A stretch of DNA of 64,000 nucleotides from Nocardioides sp. CFH 31398 (lineage in GTDB: Bacteria; Actinomycetota; Actinomycetes; Propionibacteriales; Nocardioidaceae), in the NCBI RefSeq assembly GCF_022436705.1, contig NZ_JAKUHT010000012.1, forward strand, positions 1-64,000, given 5' to 3'. Shown here piece by piece: positions 33,096 through 42,070 of the stretch (positions are counted from its first letter, which is position 1; every line of letters begins with the position of its first letter). The notes below the pieces were generated by a model. The model was given only the letters and a program-made list of their open reading frames with translations. It made no database searches and had not been told where the DNA came from. The position numbers and the translations under genes were made by a program.

Positions 33096-33295
33096 CGACC
33101 AAGGCCAAGGAGCCGACGCAGTACCGAGTCGTGGGCGGTCAGTGGCAGACCGTGCAACTGCAGATCCCCGAGGGGGTCGGCATCGTGAACGCCACCTACC
33201 GCGGTGGTGACGTGCTGCCGGGGTGGATCACGACGGAGAACGTCGAGCACCTGTTGTCGGTCCGCGCGATCGAGGAAGCCGAGGTCGGGTCGTGA
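33092..33295 (+). CDS. Small hypothetical protein
   Basis: 67 aa, ATG overlapping the HTH gene stop. QTVQLQIPEGVGIVNATYRGGDVLPGW looks beta-rich and would suit a small structural or accessory protein. No family recognised. Confidence 0.55.
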   Translation: MTTKAKEPTQYRVVGGQWQTVQLQIPEGVGIVNATYRGGDVLPGWITTENVEHLLSVRAIEEAEVGS

Positions 33296-33519
33296 GCGCC
33301 ACTGAGGACCCCCGTGAGCCTGTGCTGACGCAGCCTCGTGCGGTGCCCGCTGTGAGCTACGAGGTCACCGCCCGACTGGTCGAGCTGGTCGACCCCGATG
33401 GCCATCGGCACTGGCTGACCGAGGGCCGCGAGGTCCCGTCGTGGGCTGATCCTGAGCGCGTGGCCGAGCTTGCCAATGCGGGCGCGCTGATGGCGTTCGA
33501 GAGGCTGGGCAATGACTGA
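33292..33519 (+). CDS. Small hypothetical protein
   Basis: 75 aa from a GTG overlapping the preceding stop. Contains VTARLVELVDPDGHRHWLTEGREVPSWADPERVAELANAGAL; the end of the protein resembles the end of the previous one (DVLPGWITTENVEHLLSVRAI), so the two may be related by duplication. Confidence 0.55.
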   Translation: MSATEDPREPVLTQPRAVPAVSYEVTARLVELVDPDGHRHWLTEGREVPSWADPERVAELANAGALMAFERLGND

Positions 33520-34084
33520 CCCGTACAGCGCGAATCCGCTGGCCGAGATGCTGGCCGAGCGTGACCCGTGGCGATTCGACCGACTGACCAAGGTCTCGAC
33601 GCCGCCCAAGATGTTCGCCAACGGCACCGCTGATGTCCCTGCGTTCACCGCATCGGGGATCGAGCCGAACGAGTTGCTGAGATTGCCGTTCGGTGTGCGT
33701 CACGCAGTGGCCGAGAACCCTGACATCGTTGCGGTGTATCAAATGTTCGAGCAGTACGCGGGGATCCCGGAGATGGAGATCGACAGCCCGGGGTTGCAGG
33801 ACGCCAAGATCCGGGCCGAGCAGTGGATGCGCGACACCGACACCCGCACGCCCGAGCAGATCCGGGCGGATGAGGCCGAGAACGAGGCCTGGTACCAGCA
33901 GCAGATGCGGATCGGGGATCGCTACGGCCTGCTCCACGAGGAACACCAGGCTCTGCTCCATATCCCGACCGAGGAGCGCCACGCGCGGTTCGAGGCGGCG
34001 GCCAAGGCCAAGGCCGATGCGCAGCGGGCCGGCCAGCCCATCCCGACACCGGAGTGGGCGCAGGCCGAGGGAGCGCAGGCATGA
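33512..34084 (+). CDS. Hypothetical phage-type protein
   Basis: 190 aa. Charged and largely helical, with ELLRLPFGVRHAVAENPDIV and an EERHARFEAAAKAKADAQRAGQP coiled-coil tail. Position before the TerS-like genes suggests a head or packaging accessory role, but no motif supports it. Confidence 0.55.
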   Translation: MTDPYSANPLAEMLAERDPWRFDRLTKVSTPPKMFANGTADVPAFTASGIEPNELLRLPFGVRHAVAENPDIVAVYQMFEQYAGIPEMEIDSPGLQDAKIRAEQWMRDTDTRTPEQIRADEAENEAWYQQQMRIGDRYGLLHEEHQALLHIPTEERHARFEAAAKAKADAQRAGQPIPTPEWAQAEGAQA

Positions 34085-34188
34085 CCCCCAGGGGGCTACT
34101 CCACCCCGGCAGGGGGGTCCGACGGACCGCGGCTGAGGTCGCTCCGAGGTACGCAGGGTTCAAACATTCCGGGGGACCCCGTGGGTAG
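34081..34188 (+). CDS. Possible 35-aa peptide
   Basis: ATG overlapping the previous stop; MTPRGLLHPGRGVRRTAAEV... ends SGGPRG and overlaps the next start by eight bases. Basic and Gly/Arg-rich. It fills the only gap in the overlapping series, but could be a leader without a product. Confidence 0.3.
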   Translation: MTPRGLLHPGRGVRRTAAEVAPRYAGFKHSGGPRG

Positions 34189-34678
34189 GGGCGGGGCGCG
34201 CAACCGTTCGGGCTCTCGGCCGGACCCGCGGTCGGGTCGTTCGGAGCGTCGGGGCTACTCGCTTTCGTCGCTGCCGGCGCACGGCTACGACGGTGAGATC
34301 CCGGCGTTCCCGCTGCCTTCGGCGTCGTCGAGGGAGCTTCAGGTGTGGGATCTGGCCTGGCGCACCCCACAGGGCTGGGCGTGGTCTCAGCCGTCGGAGC
34401 AGTGGCGCCACCTGACGATCGGGCTGTGGGTCCGCACCTTCGTGCGCTGCGAGGCCGAGAGCGCGCCCGCCTCGATCCTGGCCCAGCTCCACCGCTTCGC
34501 CGATCAGGTCGGCATGACCACCGCCGGCCTCGCCGAGATGGGCTGGCAGATCGCCGCCGACGAGACCGCCGCACGACGAGTCGCTTCGCCGACCACCGAG
34601 GGAGCCACCTCAGGCACCGGCACCCACTCACGACCCCGCGAGCGCCGCCTGCGCACCGCGCCCGAGGAGGCCTCATGA
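34181..34678 (+). CDS. Phage small-terminase-like protein
   Basis: 165 aa from GTG with GGGGGA upstream. After a basic linker: YSLSSLPAHGYDGEIPAFPLP, ELQVWDLAWRTPQGWAW, HLTIGLWVRTFVRCEAE, LHRFADQVGMTTAGLAEMGWQI. This pattern is familiar from proteins encoded next to or as small terminase subunits in actinobacterial phages. No large terminase follows. Family call by recall only. Confidence 0.5.
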   Translation: MGRGGARNRSGSRPDPRSGRSERRGYSLSSLPAHGYDGEIPAFPLPSASSRELQVWDLAWRTPQGWAWSQPSEQWRHLTIGLWVRTFVRCEAESAPASILAQLHRFADQVGMTTAGLAEMGWQIAADETAARRVASPTTEGATSGTGTHSRPRERRLRTAPEEAS

Positions 34679-35076
34679 GCAAGCGACACTCCCTCGACGG
34701 CCTGCAGGAACGAGGTCAGCGGCTGCGGTCCGACCTCGTAGCCCGCGACCCGGACCTCGACCGGGCCGGCAACCCGATGGCTGAGGTGATGCTGTCGGCC
34801 TGCCGCACCGCTGACCGCGTCGAACGCCTCGAGCGCGAGGCCGCTGATGCGCCCTCGTGGATCACGACCGACAAGGGCGCGCTGATGACTCACCCAGTGC
34901 AGGTCGAGGTTCGCCAACAGGCCATCCTCCTCGCCCGCCTGTTGGCTGCTTTGCGTCTGCCTGATGAGGCGGGCAAGCGGCCGCAGGCGCGCTCGCTGCG
35001 GGGCGTCCACGGCCCCGGCAAGGTCTCGTCGATCGAGCGTGCGCGTCTGCGCGCCGAGGGTCAGGAGGGCGCATGA
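34675..35076 (+). CDS. P27-like terminase small subunit-like protein
   Basis: 133 aa, ATG overlapping the previous stop (ATGA). GQRLRSDLVARDPDLDRAGNPMAEVMLSACRTADRVERLEREA and THPVQVEVRQQAILLARLLAALRLPDEAG match the spacing of P27-type small terminases or their N-terminal partners. A TerS without its large subunit is typical of elements that borrow a helper phage's packaging motor. Confidence 0.5.
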   Translation: MSKRHSLDGLQERGQRLRSDLVARDPDLDRAGNPMAEVMLSACRTADRVERLEREAADAPSWITTDKGALMTHPVQVEVRQQAILLARLLAALRLPDEAGKRPQARSLRGVHGPGKVSSIERARLRAEGQEGA

Positions 35077-35480
35077 CCAAGCACCAGTCCAAGGGCCGCC
35101 CGCAGGGCAACCCGTCACGCCCGTCTCAGCCTCGGCCCTCGGTGGCCGATGTCGTCAGCCGGATGGTTGCCGCGGAGTCGATCCTCCCGGGCCTGGCTGA
35201 CCAGTTTCGGACGCTGAACCCGGCGACGCAGGCGCTGTTGTTCCGCATCGTCGACCTCATCGGCGGCATGAGCCACGACGAGAAAGAAGAGACGCGGGTG
35301 CAGCTCACGGGCATCCGCCGTTTCGACCACACCAGCGAGGAGATGGTCGAGCTCCTCGGGGCGGTCGAGTCTCTAGTGGCGAACCTCGACCGGATCGCGA
35401 CCCCGACTGTCGACGGTCAGCCGAAGGGAACGCTCGCTGAGCAGTTCCTGGCCGACTACGCCGCGAGCCAGGAGGGCTGA
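35073..35480 (+). CDS. Hypothetical protein before the tape measure gene
   Basis: 135 aa, ATG overlapping the TerS-like stop. A basic, Pro-rich N-terminus then helices (LADQFRTLNPATQALLFRIVDLIGGMSHDEKEE). Its position directly before the tape measure gene is that of a tail assembly chaperone, but no slippery frameshift product is evident. Ends in AGGAGG, which serves the next gene. Confidence 0.5.
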   Translation: MTKHQSKGRPQGNPSRPSQPRPSVADVVSRMVAAESILPGLADQFRTLNPATQALLFRIVDLIGGMSHDEKEETRVQLTGIRRFDHTSEEMVELLGAVESLVANLDRIATPTVDGQPKGTLAEQFLADYAASQEG

Positions 35481-35483
35481 GCC

Positions 35484-38400
35484 ATCGCTGTCCGCAGAGA
35501 AGAAGTCCGCATCCACGTCACCTCGAACCTGGCCCAGCAGGCTGTCAGGGACGCCGCTGCGCTGAAGCTCCTGGTTGCGACGCTGAAGGATCTCGGTGCC
35601 TCTGGGGAGCAGGTCGACCGGATCACCCAGCGCGCGTCCCGCGGCGGCCTCAGGTCGCTGTCGCAGGACGCTGTGTCGTCCGAGCGCAACATTCGCCAGC
35701 TCGACCAGGGCATCAACAACTTGACCGGCCGGCTCCGATTGGCTTCCGAGGTCGCGCTGACCCTCGGGCCCGCGCTGATCCCGGTGGCCGGCCTGGCGGC
35801 GCCCGCGCTGGCGGGCGTGGCCGCACAACTGTCGATCGCAGCCATGGCCGGTTCCTCGGCGCTGCTGGCGTTCCAGGGTGTGGGGGAGGCGCTCACGACC
35901 ATCGAGGCCGTCCGTCTCGACCCCACCGCCGAGAACCTGGAGAAAATGCGCGACGCCCTCGGGGAGCTGTCGCCCAAGGCGCGCCGCTTCGCCATCGAGC
36001 TGGGTGAACTTCGACCCGCAATCGCGGCCGCGACGGTCGACGCCTCCGCCGACGGGTTCTTCCCCGGCGTCATGGACGGGCTCGACAACCTCGAGTCCGC
36101 GCTACCCCGCATCGCGTCGTTCTTCAACGAACTCGGCGACGTCACCGGCGACCTAGCCGGCGACAGCATCGCCTCCCTGACAGGGGAGCGGTGGGAGGGC
36201 TTCTTCTCCTACATCGAGGACAACGCCCGCCCCATCCTCACCGACCTCGTCGGCACCGTGGGCGACGTCACCCACGGCCTAGCCGAGCTCGTCATGGCCT
36301 TCGACCCCACGAACCAGGAGTTCTCGGGTTGGCTGCGCGGTCAGGCAGACGACTTCGACGACTGGGCCGCCGGACTGTCGAAGACCGAAGGCTTCAAAGA
36401 GTTCACCCAATACCTGCGGCAGAACGGTCCCGAGGTCGCCGAGACCGCCGCCGCCATCGGCGGTGCGCTCACCGACATCGTCGTGGCTGCCGCACCGCTC
36501 GGCGGTCCCGCGCTGAACGCCCTCGAGGGCTTCGCCACCGCCTTGTCCGCCATCGCCGACTCGCCCATCGGCACCCCGCTACTCCAAGCCGCGGGCGCGC
36601 TGCTGCTGTTCAACCGGGCCGCGGCGGCGACCAGCCGCATCAACGGCATCCTCGCGACAACCAGGACCAATGCGTCCTCGACCGGCGCCGCCGTCGCGGG
36701 CGGGATGGGGCGTGCAGCCACGGCGATCGGTCTGGCCGGCACCGCGGCGACCTTCCTGGGTCAGCAGTGGGGCAAGGCATCCGGTGCAATGGTCGACGTC
36801 GGCAAGGTCGGCGACGATCTGCGGTCCCTGGCTGCGGGTGGCACCCCTGATCTGCTGGAGCAGATGGGCAACAGCCTGGAGTACATGGCCGGCTGGCAGA
36901 ACAAGGCCGCGGAGCCGCTGCGGGAGATCTTCGCCATCGGCGGAGCGACGCCGATGGACAACGCCGCCGACAACATCGCCGCCGTCGACCAGGCCCTCTC
37001 CGACCTCATCGAGACCGGCAAGCGGGGCGAGGCCGAGAGGGCGTTCCAGCGCATCCTCGAGGAGGCCACCGGGGCCACCCAGGGCGCCTCGATTGCCCCG
37101 TGGGCCCGTGACGACGTCCTGAAGAGCTTCCCCGCCTATCAGGCGGCGCTCGAGGCTGCGAGCAGCGGGAACGGCAAGTACGCCGACTCTGCCGATCAGG
37201 CAGGCAATGCCGCCGGTGGAGCTTCGCAGAACATCAACGAGATGTCCCGCGCCATGCGCCGCCAGCACGACGCCGCGCTCGGTGCGTTCGACGCCCAGAC
37301 CGCCTGGGGACAGGCCCTCGCGGACGCGAAGGACGCCGCCGCGAAGGGGGAGCGGGGGATCAGCTCCTACACCGCCGCCGGCCGGGAGAACCGCAGCCTG
37401 CTCTCAGGCATGGCCTCGTCGTGGAACGGCATGTCCCACGCGGTGAAGCAGAACACCGATCGCTACTACAACGCCCGCGACGCGTTCGTCCGCGTGGCCA
37501 CGGCGATGACCGGCAACGAGGCCCAGGCCAAGCGCCTCGCACGCCGCTACCTCGACATGCCGAAGAAGGTGCTCACCCGCCTCGCGCTCGAGGGTGAACG
37601 CGACACCATGCGCGGGCTGAACAACACCACCAGGCGCGTCGAGCGGCTCGACCGCCAGCGCGCCCGACCCCGCGTGGAGCCAGAGACCCGTCGCGGTGAC
37701 CAGATGCTGTCCCGGTTCGACTCACGCATGCGTGAGATCGGTGGTCGGCGACCCACGCCCGTGGTCGGTGCCAACGACAGGCCGGGCCGCTCGACGCTGC
37801 AGGGAATGGACAACCGCCTGCGGGAGATCGACACGCGCAAGACCACACCCCAGGTCGGCGCCGACATCGGCGAAGCCATGGGCAAGTCCAACGTCGTCCG
37901 CTCGAGCATGACCTTGCTCGGGAACATGCGACCCACGCCGTCAGTGGGCCTCAACGACAAAGCGAGCGGTCCCATCGCGGGCATCCGCGGCGGGCTCGCG
38001 GGCATCCAGTCAAAGACCGTCACCGTCACCGTCGTCACCCGCAACGTGAAGGCCAACGCCGCCGGCGGGATGTACCCGGCGATCAACCGGAGCCTGCCTC
38101 GAACTGCTGAATCGATCGTGCGCGACCGCATCGCAGCCGGCGACTTCGCCAACGGCCACCGTGCTCAGATCGCGTCCGGTGGGCCCACTCGCGTCTGGGC
38201 CGAGCCCGAGACGGGCGGCGAGTCGTATATCCCTCACGCGAACGACTGGCGGCGCCCTGGTGCTCGTCAGATCGCGGAGCAGACCGTCGGCATCCTCGGC
38301 GGCCAGGTCGAGTGGTATCGCCGAGGAGGCATCCGCGGCCTTGAGGCCGAGCGCCGAGGGGTTCAAGCCGCTCTGTCGGACGAGGTGATAGGTCGTCAGC

Positions 38401-38642
38401 GTGAGTTCTGGGCTCGCGAGCGCGATGCCGTCATGGCCGCAATGCGGTCGGGCGGTGGGGGAGGCGGCTACAGCGGCCCGTCCACTGTCCGTGTGGAGGG
38501 CCCACTGCGCGTCCGGGGCACCCTCAACACCCCCTGGGGACCCGCCGAGATCGAAGGCATCGCTGAGGACGTCGCTCAGCGCGTGGTCGACGACAACCGC
38601 GGCGCCGACTACGACTTCAACGCCATCCACGGGCGCGGGTGA
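35484..38642 (+). CDS. Phage tape measure protein (apparent ATC start)
   Basis: 1052 aa if read from the ATC at 35484 (IAVRREEVRIHVTSNL). AGGAGG lies eight bases before it, and no ATG, GTG or TTG occurs in frame until 35673. Long helical, Ala-rich regions; a hydrophobic stretch near residues 95-135 (LGPALIPVAGLAAPALAGVAAQLSIAAMAG); and a repeated ~35-aa motif around residues 730-830 (RRPTPVVGANDRPGRSTL, RKTTPQVGADIGEAMG, MRPTPSVGLNDKASG). At ~0.15 nm per residue it would set a tail of roughly 155 nm. No other tail gene is present. Confidence 0.75.
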   Translation: MAVRREEVRIHVTSNLAQQAVRDAAALKLLVATLKDLGASGEQVDRITQRASRGGLRSLSQDAVSSERNIRQLDQGINNLTGRLRLASEVALTLGPALIPVAGLAAPALAGVAAQLSIAAMAGSSALLAFQGVGEALTTIEAVRLDPTAENLEKMRDALGELSPKARRFAIELGELRPAIAAATVDASADGFFPGVMDGLDNLESALPRIASFFNELGDVTGDLAGDSIASLTGERWEGFFSYIEDNARPILTDLVGTVGDVTHGLAELVMAFDPTNQEFSGWLRGQADDFDDWAAGLSKTEGFKEFTQYLRQNGPEVAETAAAIGGALTDIVVAAAPLGGPALNALEGFATALSAIADSPIGTPLLQAAGALLLFNRAAAATSRINGILATTRTNASSTGAAVAGGMGRAATAIGLAGTAATFLGQQWGKASGAMVDVGKVGDDLRSLAAGGTPDLLEQMGNSLEYMAGWQNKAAEPLREIFAIGGATPMDNAADNIAAVDQALSDLIETGKRGEAERAFQRILEEATGATQGASIAPWARDDVLKSFPAYQAALEAASSGNGKYADSADQAGNAAGGASQNINEMSRAMRRQHDAALGAFDAQTAWGQALADAKDAAAKGERGISSYTAAGRENRSLLSGMASSWNGMSHAVKQNTDRYYNARDAFVRVATAMTGNEAQAKRLARRYLDMPKKVLTRLALEGERDTMRGLNNTTRRVERLDRQRARPRVEPETRRGDQMLSRFDSRMREIGGRRPTPVVGANDRPGRSTLQGMDNRLREIDTRKTTPQVGADIGEAMGKSNVVRSSMTLLGNMRPTPSVGLNDKASGPIAGIRGGLAGIQSKTVTVTVVTRNVKANAAGGMYPAINRSLPRTAESIVRDRIAAGDFANGHRAQIASGGPTRVWAEPETGGESYIPHANDWRRPGARQIAEQTVGILGGQVEWYRRGGIRGLEAERRGVQAALSDEVIGRQREFWARERDAVMAAMRSGGGGGGYSGPSTVRVEGPLRVRGTLNTPWGPAEIEGIAEDVAQRVVDDNRGADYDFNAIHGRG

Positions 38643-38722
38643 GCGGGTCTTGCGGCATCGCAGCACGAACCGTGACCACGCCTCCGGTTTGCCTAGCGCC
38701 CCGAAGGACAGACTTGGCCTAG

Positions 38723-38758
38723 GCCGTCCCGCCTGGACCCCATGCTGGGCGGGGCGGC
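38723..38758 (+). terminator. Terminator after the tape measure gene
   Basis: GCCGTCCCGCC and GGCGGGGCGGC form an 11-bp stem (one G-T pair) with a 14-nt loop. A second, AT-richer hairpin AAACCG/CGGTTT follows at 38771-38790. They separate the late genes from the cargo genes. Confidence 0.75.
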
Positions 38759-38883
38759 TTAGCAGGCTAAAAACCGGTCTTTAACGGTTTGAAGTTGCGG
38801 GGATGTAATTTGGCGAGTTCTATTCCGTCACACGCGCCTCACTGATTCACTGCCTTCACTTCCCTACGGCTCAAGGATCCGTG

Positions 38884-40362
38884 ATGGCAGATCCAATCGA
38901 AACTGGCGTTCTCTACCGAGAAGACAACCTGACGGCATTGCGGCGGCTGCCTGCGGAGAGCGTCGACCTGGTCTATCTGGACCCCCCATTTTTCTCCAGC
39001 CGGGTCTACGAGGTGATTTGGGGTGACGAAGCTGAGGTTCGTTCCTTCGAGGATCGTTGGGACGGTGGCATCCGTCACTACGTCGGGTGGATGCGAGAGC
39101 GCGCGCGGCTGCTACACCGCGTTCTCAAGCCCACTGGGTCTCTCTATCTGCACTGTGATCCGAACGCGAGCCACTACCTCAAGGTCATGCTCGACGACTT
39201 GTTCGGTATCGATCGCTTCCGCGGCGAGGTCACGTGGCAGCGGACGACCACGCACAACGACGCGAAGCGTTGGAGCCCCAATTCAGACACGCTGCTCTAC
39301 TACGGCAAAACCAACCAGGTGACGTGGAACGCCGTGCATGTTCCCCATGACCCCACCTATGTGGCCCAGAAGTACCGATTTCGCGAAGCCGACGGCCGGC
39401 GGTTCGCGCTTGGCGACATGACGAGCCCCAACCCGCGGCCGAACCTGACCTACGAATGGAAGGGTCATGCGCCTCCTAAGAACGGTTGGCGCTACTCCGT
39501 CGACACGATGACGCGTCTGCATGAAGAGGGGCGAATCTGGTACCCAGACGCGAAGGCCAAGCGACCTCGGTTGAAGCAGTACCTCGACGAGAATCCTGGA
39601 CCCGTCGCCGGAAATATCTGGACCGACATCGCGCCACTGAACAGTCGCGCTCGCGAACGGCTTGGGTACCCAACCCAGAAGCCCGAGGCGCTCCTTGCTC
39701 GCATTCTTGAGGCCAGCTCCAACCGCGGTGACGTGGTCTTGGACCCCTTCTGTGGGTGCGGTACCACGGTCAGCGTGGCCCAAAAGCTCGGCCGGCGGTG
39801 GGTCGGTATTGATGTCAGTCCCACTGCTATGGACATCATGAACGAGCGCCTGGGCCGCATCGTCGACAAGACCGGGTTCCGCATTGTCGGTCTGCCTGAC
39901 ACTGTCGAGTCCCTGCGTGACCTCAAACCTTTCGAGTTTCAAAACTGGGTGATTCGCAAGTTCGTCGGCACACACTCACCCCGCAAGAGCAACGACCTTG
40001 GCATAGATGGCTACAGCTTCATGGTCGGTAATCCGATCCAGGTCAAGCGCTCCGACAGGGTCGGACGAAATGTTGTCGACAACTTCGAAACCGCCATGCG
40101 CCGCGGTGGTCACGACAAGGGTTACATTGTCGCCTTCAGCTTCACCCGGAACGCGCGAGAGGAGGTTGCGCGAGCACGCTGGGAAGACGGCCTGGAGATT
40201 GATCTATTGACGGTGGCTGACCTCCTCAAGCCCCAACTTGACGAGCGAATTCCCGAACTCGCGACCGTCACCCAGTTGCCTCTCCCGCCGTCACGCCCAG
40301 TAGCGGCGCTTCCGTCCGCAACGGAGCTTGCCGCCAGCGACCAGGGCGCTGCCGCGGTCTAG
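38884..40362 (+). CDS. DNA adenine methyltransferase fused to an Mrr-like nuclease
   Basis: 492 aa. Motif IV DPPF (residues 33-36) precedes the AdoMet motif DPFCGCGTT (~287), the order of beta-class N6-adenine/N4-cytosine methyltransferases; GYPTQKPEALL precedes motif I as usual. The C-terminal ~150 residues contain FEFQNWVIRKFVG, DLGIDGYSF and QVKRS (~386), matching the D...QxK site of Mrr-type PD-(D/E)xK nucleases. Thus modification and cleavage may sit in one chain. AAGGA lies seven bases before the ATG. Codons are less GC-rich than the host genes, a sign of acquired cargo. Confidence 0.8.
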   Translation: MADPIETGVLYREDNLTALRRLPAESVDLVYLDPPFFSSRVYEVIWGDEAEVRSFEDRWDGGIRHYVGWMRERARLLHRVLKPTGSLYLHCDPNASHYLKVMLDDLFGIDRFRGEVTWQRTTTHNDAKRWSPNSDTLLYYGKTNQVTWNAVHVPHDPTYVAQKYRFREADGRRFALGDMTSPNPRPNLTYEWKGHAPPKNGWRYSVDTMTRLHEEGRIWYPDAKAKRPRLKQYLDENPGPVAGNIWTDIAPLNSRARERLGYPTQKPEALLARILEASSNRGDVVLDPFCGCGTTVSVAQKLGRRWVGIDVSPTAMDIMNERLGRIVDKTGFRIVGLPDTVESLRDLKPFEFQNWVIRKFVGTHSPRKSNDLGIDGYSFMVGNPIQVKRSDRVGRNVVDNFETAMRRGGHDKGYIVAFSFTRNAREEVARARWEDGLEIDLLTVADLLKPQLDERIPELATVTQLPLPPSRPVAALPSATELAASDQGAAAV

Positions 40363-40799
40363 CCGCGAGCATCCGCCCGCGCTGCGAACGCCCGCGCCGC
40401 CACAATCACCTCGGCGTGCTCCCGCCTGACCCAGTACTGCCCGCCGTGGAACGTCGCCGGCATCTTCCCTTCGCGGGCCATCCACTGCGCCCACTGCACG
40501 GTCAGCCCAGCCATCGCGGCGACGGTGGCGGTGTCGAGCCAGACGTGGTCGACGTCGGGTGGGTTGCCGTGCTGCTCGCGGCGTTGGCGTTGCTTCTCCC
40601 GTTCGGTCTCACGCTGCTCGAGCCAAGTCCGAGCTCGGTCGAGTGAGTCTGGGTTGATCGAGGCGTGTGCCCGCACTCGACGATCGCCGTCGGCCGGCGG
40701 GGGAGTCTGCTCGAGCACGCCGTGGCGCAGGAGGGTGCGGACGGTGGCCTCACAAACGCCGAGGCGTCGGGCGGCCTCGCGGTAAGTCAGCAGTCCCAC
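40359..40799 (-). CDS. Double-HTH (excisionase-type) protein
   Basis: 146 aa from GTG with GGGGGC upstream (a TTG at 40829 would add ten residues). Two MerR/excisionase-type HTHs: LTYREAARRLGVCEATVRTLLRHGVL at the N-terminus and LDTATVAAMAGLTVQWAQWMAREGKMPATFHGGQYWVRRE at the C-terminus, joined by a charged helix. Overlaps the methyltransferase end by four bases, tail to tail. Probably a regulator of the element. Confidence 0.65.
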   Translation of the reverse strand: MGLLTYREAARRLGVCEATVRTLLRHGVLEQTPPPADGDRRVRAHASINPDSLDRARTWLEQRETEREKQRQRREQHGNPPDVDHVWLDTATVAAMAGLTVQWAQWMAREGKMPATFHGGQYWVRREHAEVIVAARAFAARADARG

Positions 40800-40898
40800 G
40801 AGGTTGCCCCCGATCTTGCGGGTATCCAAGGGTCAAGAACGGCACCGCGCAGCATATGTTCGCAGCGATCGTCCGTCTCTCACTCGTGGGGTCTGTGA

Positions 40899-41390
40899 AT
40901 GTCGAACTCTCTTTCGCGTCGCCTAGTTTTAGCCCTGCTGCCGCTGACTCTGGTCAGCGCCCTTCTTGTCCTCGCCTCGCCCTCAGCGGAGGCGCACGGA
41001 CCCAGGACTTGGTGGACCTACTCCTGGCCTTGGGGCGCGAAGGTGGACTGGGCCGTGCCAGTGAGCATCAAGGGCCCTCACAAGCGCATCAAGATCACCA
41101 ACCAGGACGAGTGGTGGACGATGAAGGAGTTCCGCTGGAAGGGCTGGGGATCACCCCGTGCGGTGGGGCGTGGTCTGGTCAAGTACGGCAACGCGAACGG
41201 CAACGGCCGGTTCCACCGCGCGACCCTGGTCCTGTCCAAGCGCACGAGCTTCGACTGCGCGGACGGGGCTAGCGGCAGCGATCCTCACAACACCTACCGG
41301 CAGAGCAAGATGATCGGACGCTGGGGTTGGGGGCCGACGGTCCGAGGTGGCATGACGATCCGCATCAAACGAGGCTTCGTGCGCTGCTGA
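40899..41390 (+). CDS. Small secreted protein
   Basis: 163 aa. Signal peptide: MSNSLSRR, hydrophobic LVLALLPLTLVSALLVLA, cleavage near AEA-HG. The mature part is Trp- and Lys-rich (TWWTYSWPWGAK, WWTMKEFRWKGWG) with two cysteines (FDCADG and the final Cys). No family recognised. The 41391-41652 stretch after it shows no convincing gene. Confidence 0.55.
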   Translation: MSNSLSRRLVLALLPLTLVSALLVLASPSAEAHGPRTWWTYSWPWGAKVDWAVPVSIKGPHKRIKITNQDEWWTMKEFRWKGWGSPRAVGRGLVKYGNANGNGRFHRATLVLSKRTSFDCADGASGSDPHNTYRQSKMIGRWGWGPTVRGGMTIRIKRGFVRC

Positions 41391-41652
41391 AGGGCGCGTG
41401 CCTTGCCGCGTGTGGATCGAGCTCCTAGCCAGGGGGCCGTGAGGTGCGTACTGTCGACAGACGTCGTTCACTCGGCGGTTGGCTGTGCGGGGGGCACGCT
41501 GACCATCAGCCGTGCGGCCGGCCAGCCTTGATTCGGACCTGCACTCCGCGGATCGGTGAGCCTCGTCCACCGGTCGCGACACGCTCGTTCCCGCGGGCGA
41601 GGTCTTGCCCAATCGAGGGCAACGATTGACGCGAGCCGTCCGACTCATCCAC

Positions 41653-41925
41653 TCAGCATGGCGCCGGCCACGCCTCGAACGGGATCAGCACCTCCGTCCG
41701 CTCCCACCAGACGCGCATCCCGCCGCCCGGGTAGGCGACCGCCACGAGACCCCGCCAGTGGGGCTCGGCCGCGCGGGCGTGTGCCGGCCCGTCGTTCTCG
41801 ATGCGCCGCAGCTCGAGGAGGAGCGCGATCAGGGGCGGCTTGCGGCTGTTGGTGGCCTCGTCGACCAGCCAGACGTGGCGGGGGTAGAACTCAGGCTCAT
41901 ATCTGCCCACCTCGCGAGTCCCCAT
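41653..41925 (-). CDS. Small hypothetical protein
   Basis: 90 aa from the ATG at 41925 (another ATG at 41937). MGTREVGRYEPEFYPRHVWLVDEA ... ends FEAWPAPC. Soluble, mixed composition; no family recognised. It is divergent from the NA37-like gene. Confidence 0.45.
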   Translation of the reverse strand: MGTREVGRYEPEFYPRHVWLVDEATNSRKPPLIALLLELRRIENDGPAHARAAEPHWRGLVAVAYPGGGMRVWWERTEVLIPFEAWPAPC

Positions 41926-42070
41926 CGCTCCCAACATAGTGCGGAGCTCTAAGGCCCAACCTCGGACCGATAGACCCGAATCGAGCAACAGTTGAGTGTC
42001 GAGCGCTCCAAGCGGTTGACGGCTGTTGTCTACTTCTCCGACACAACGTCTTCATGGGGGAGCACCTGAA

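Noticed and set aside
41391..41652. Short reading frames between the secreted protein and the next gene
   Set aside because: Low-complexity, no ribosome site and no similarity; treated as non-coding.
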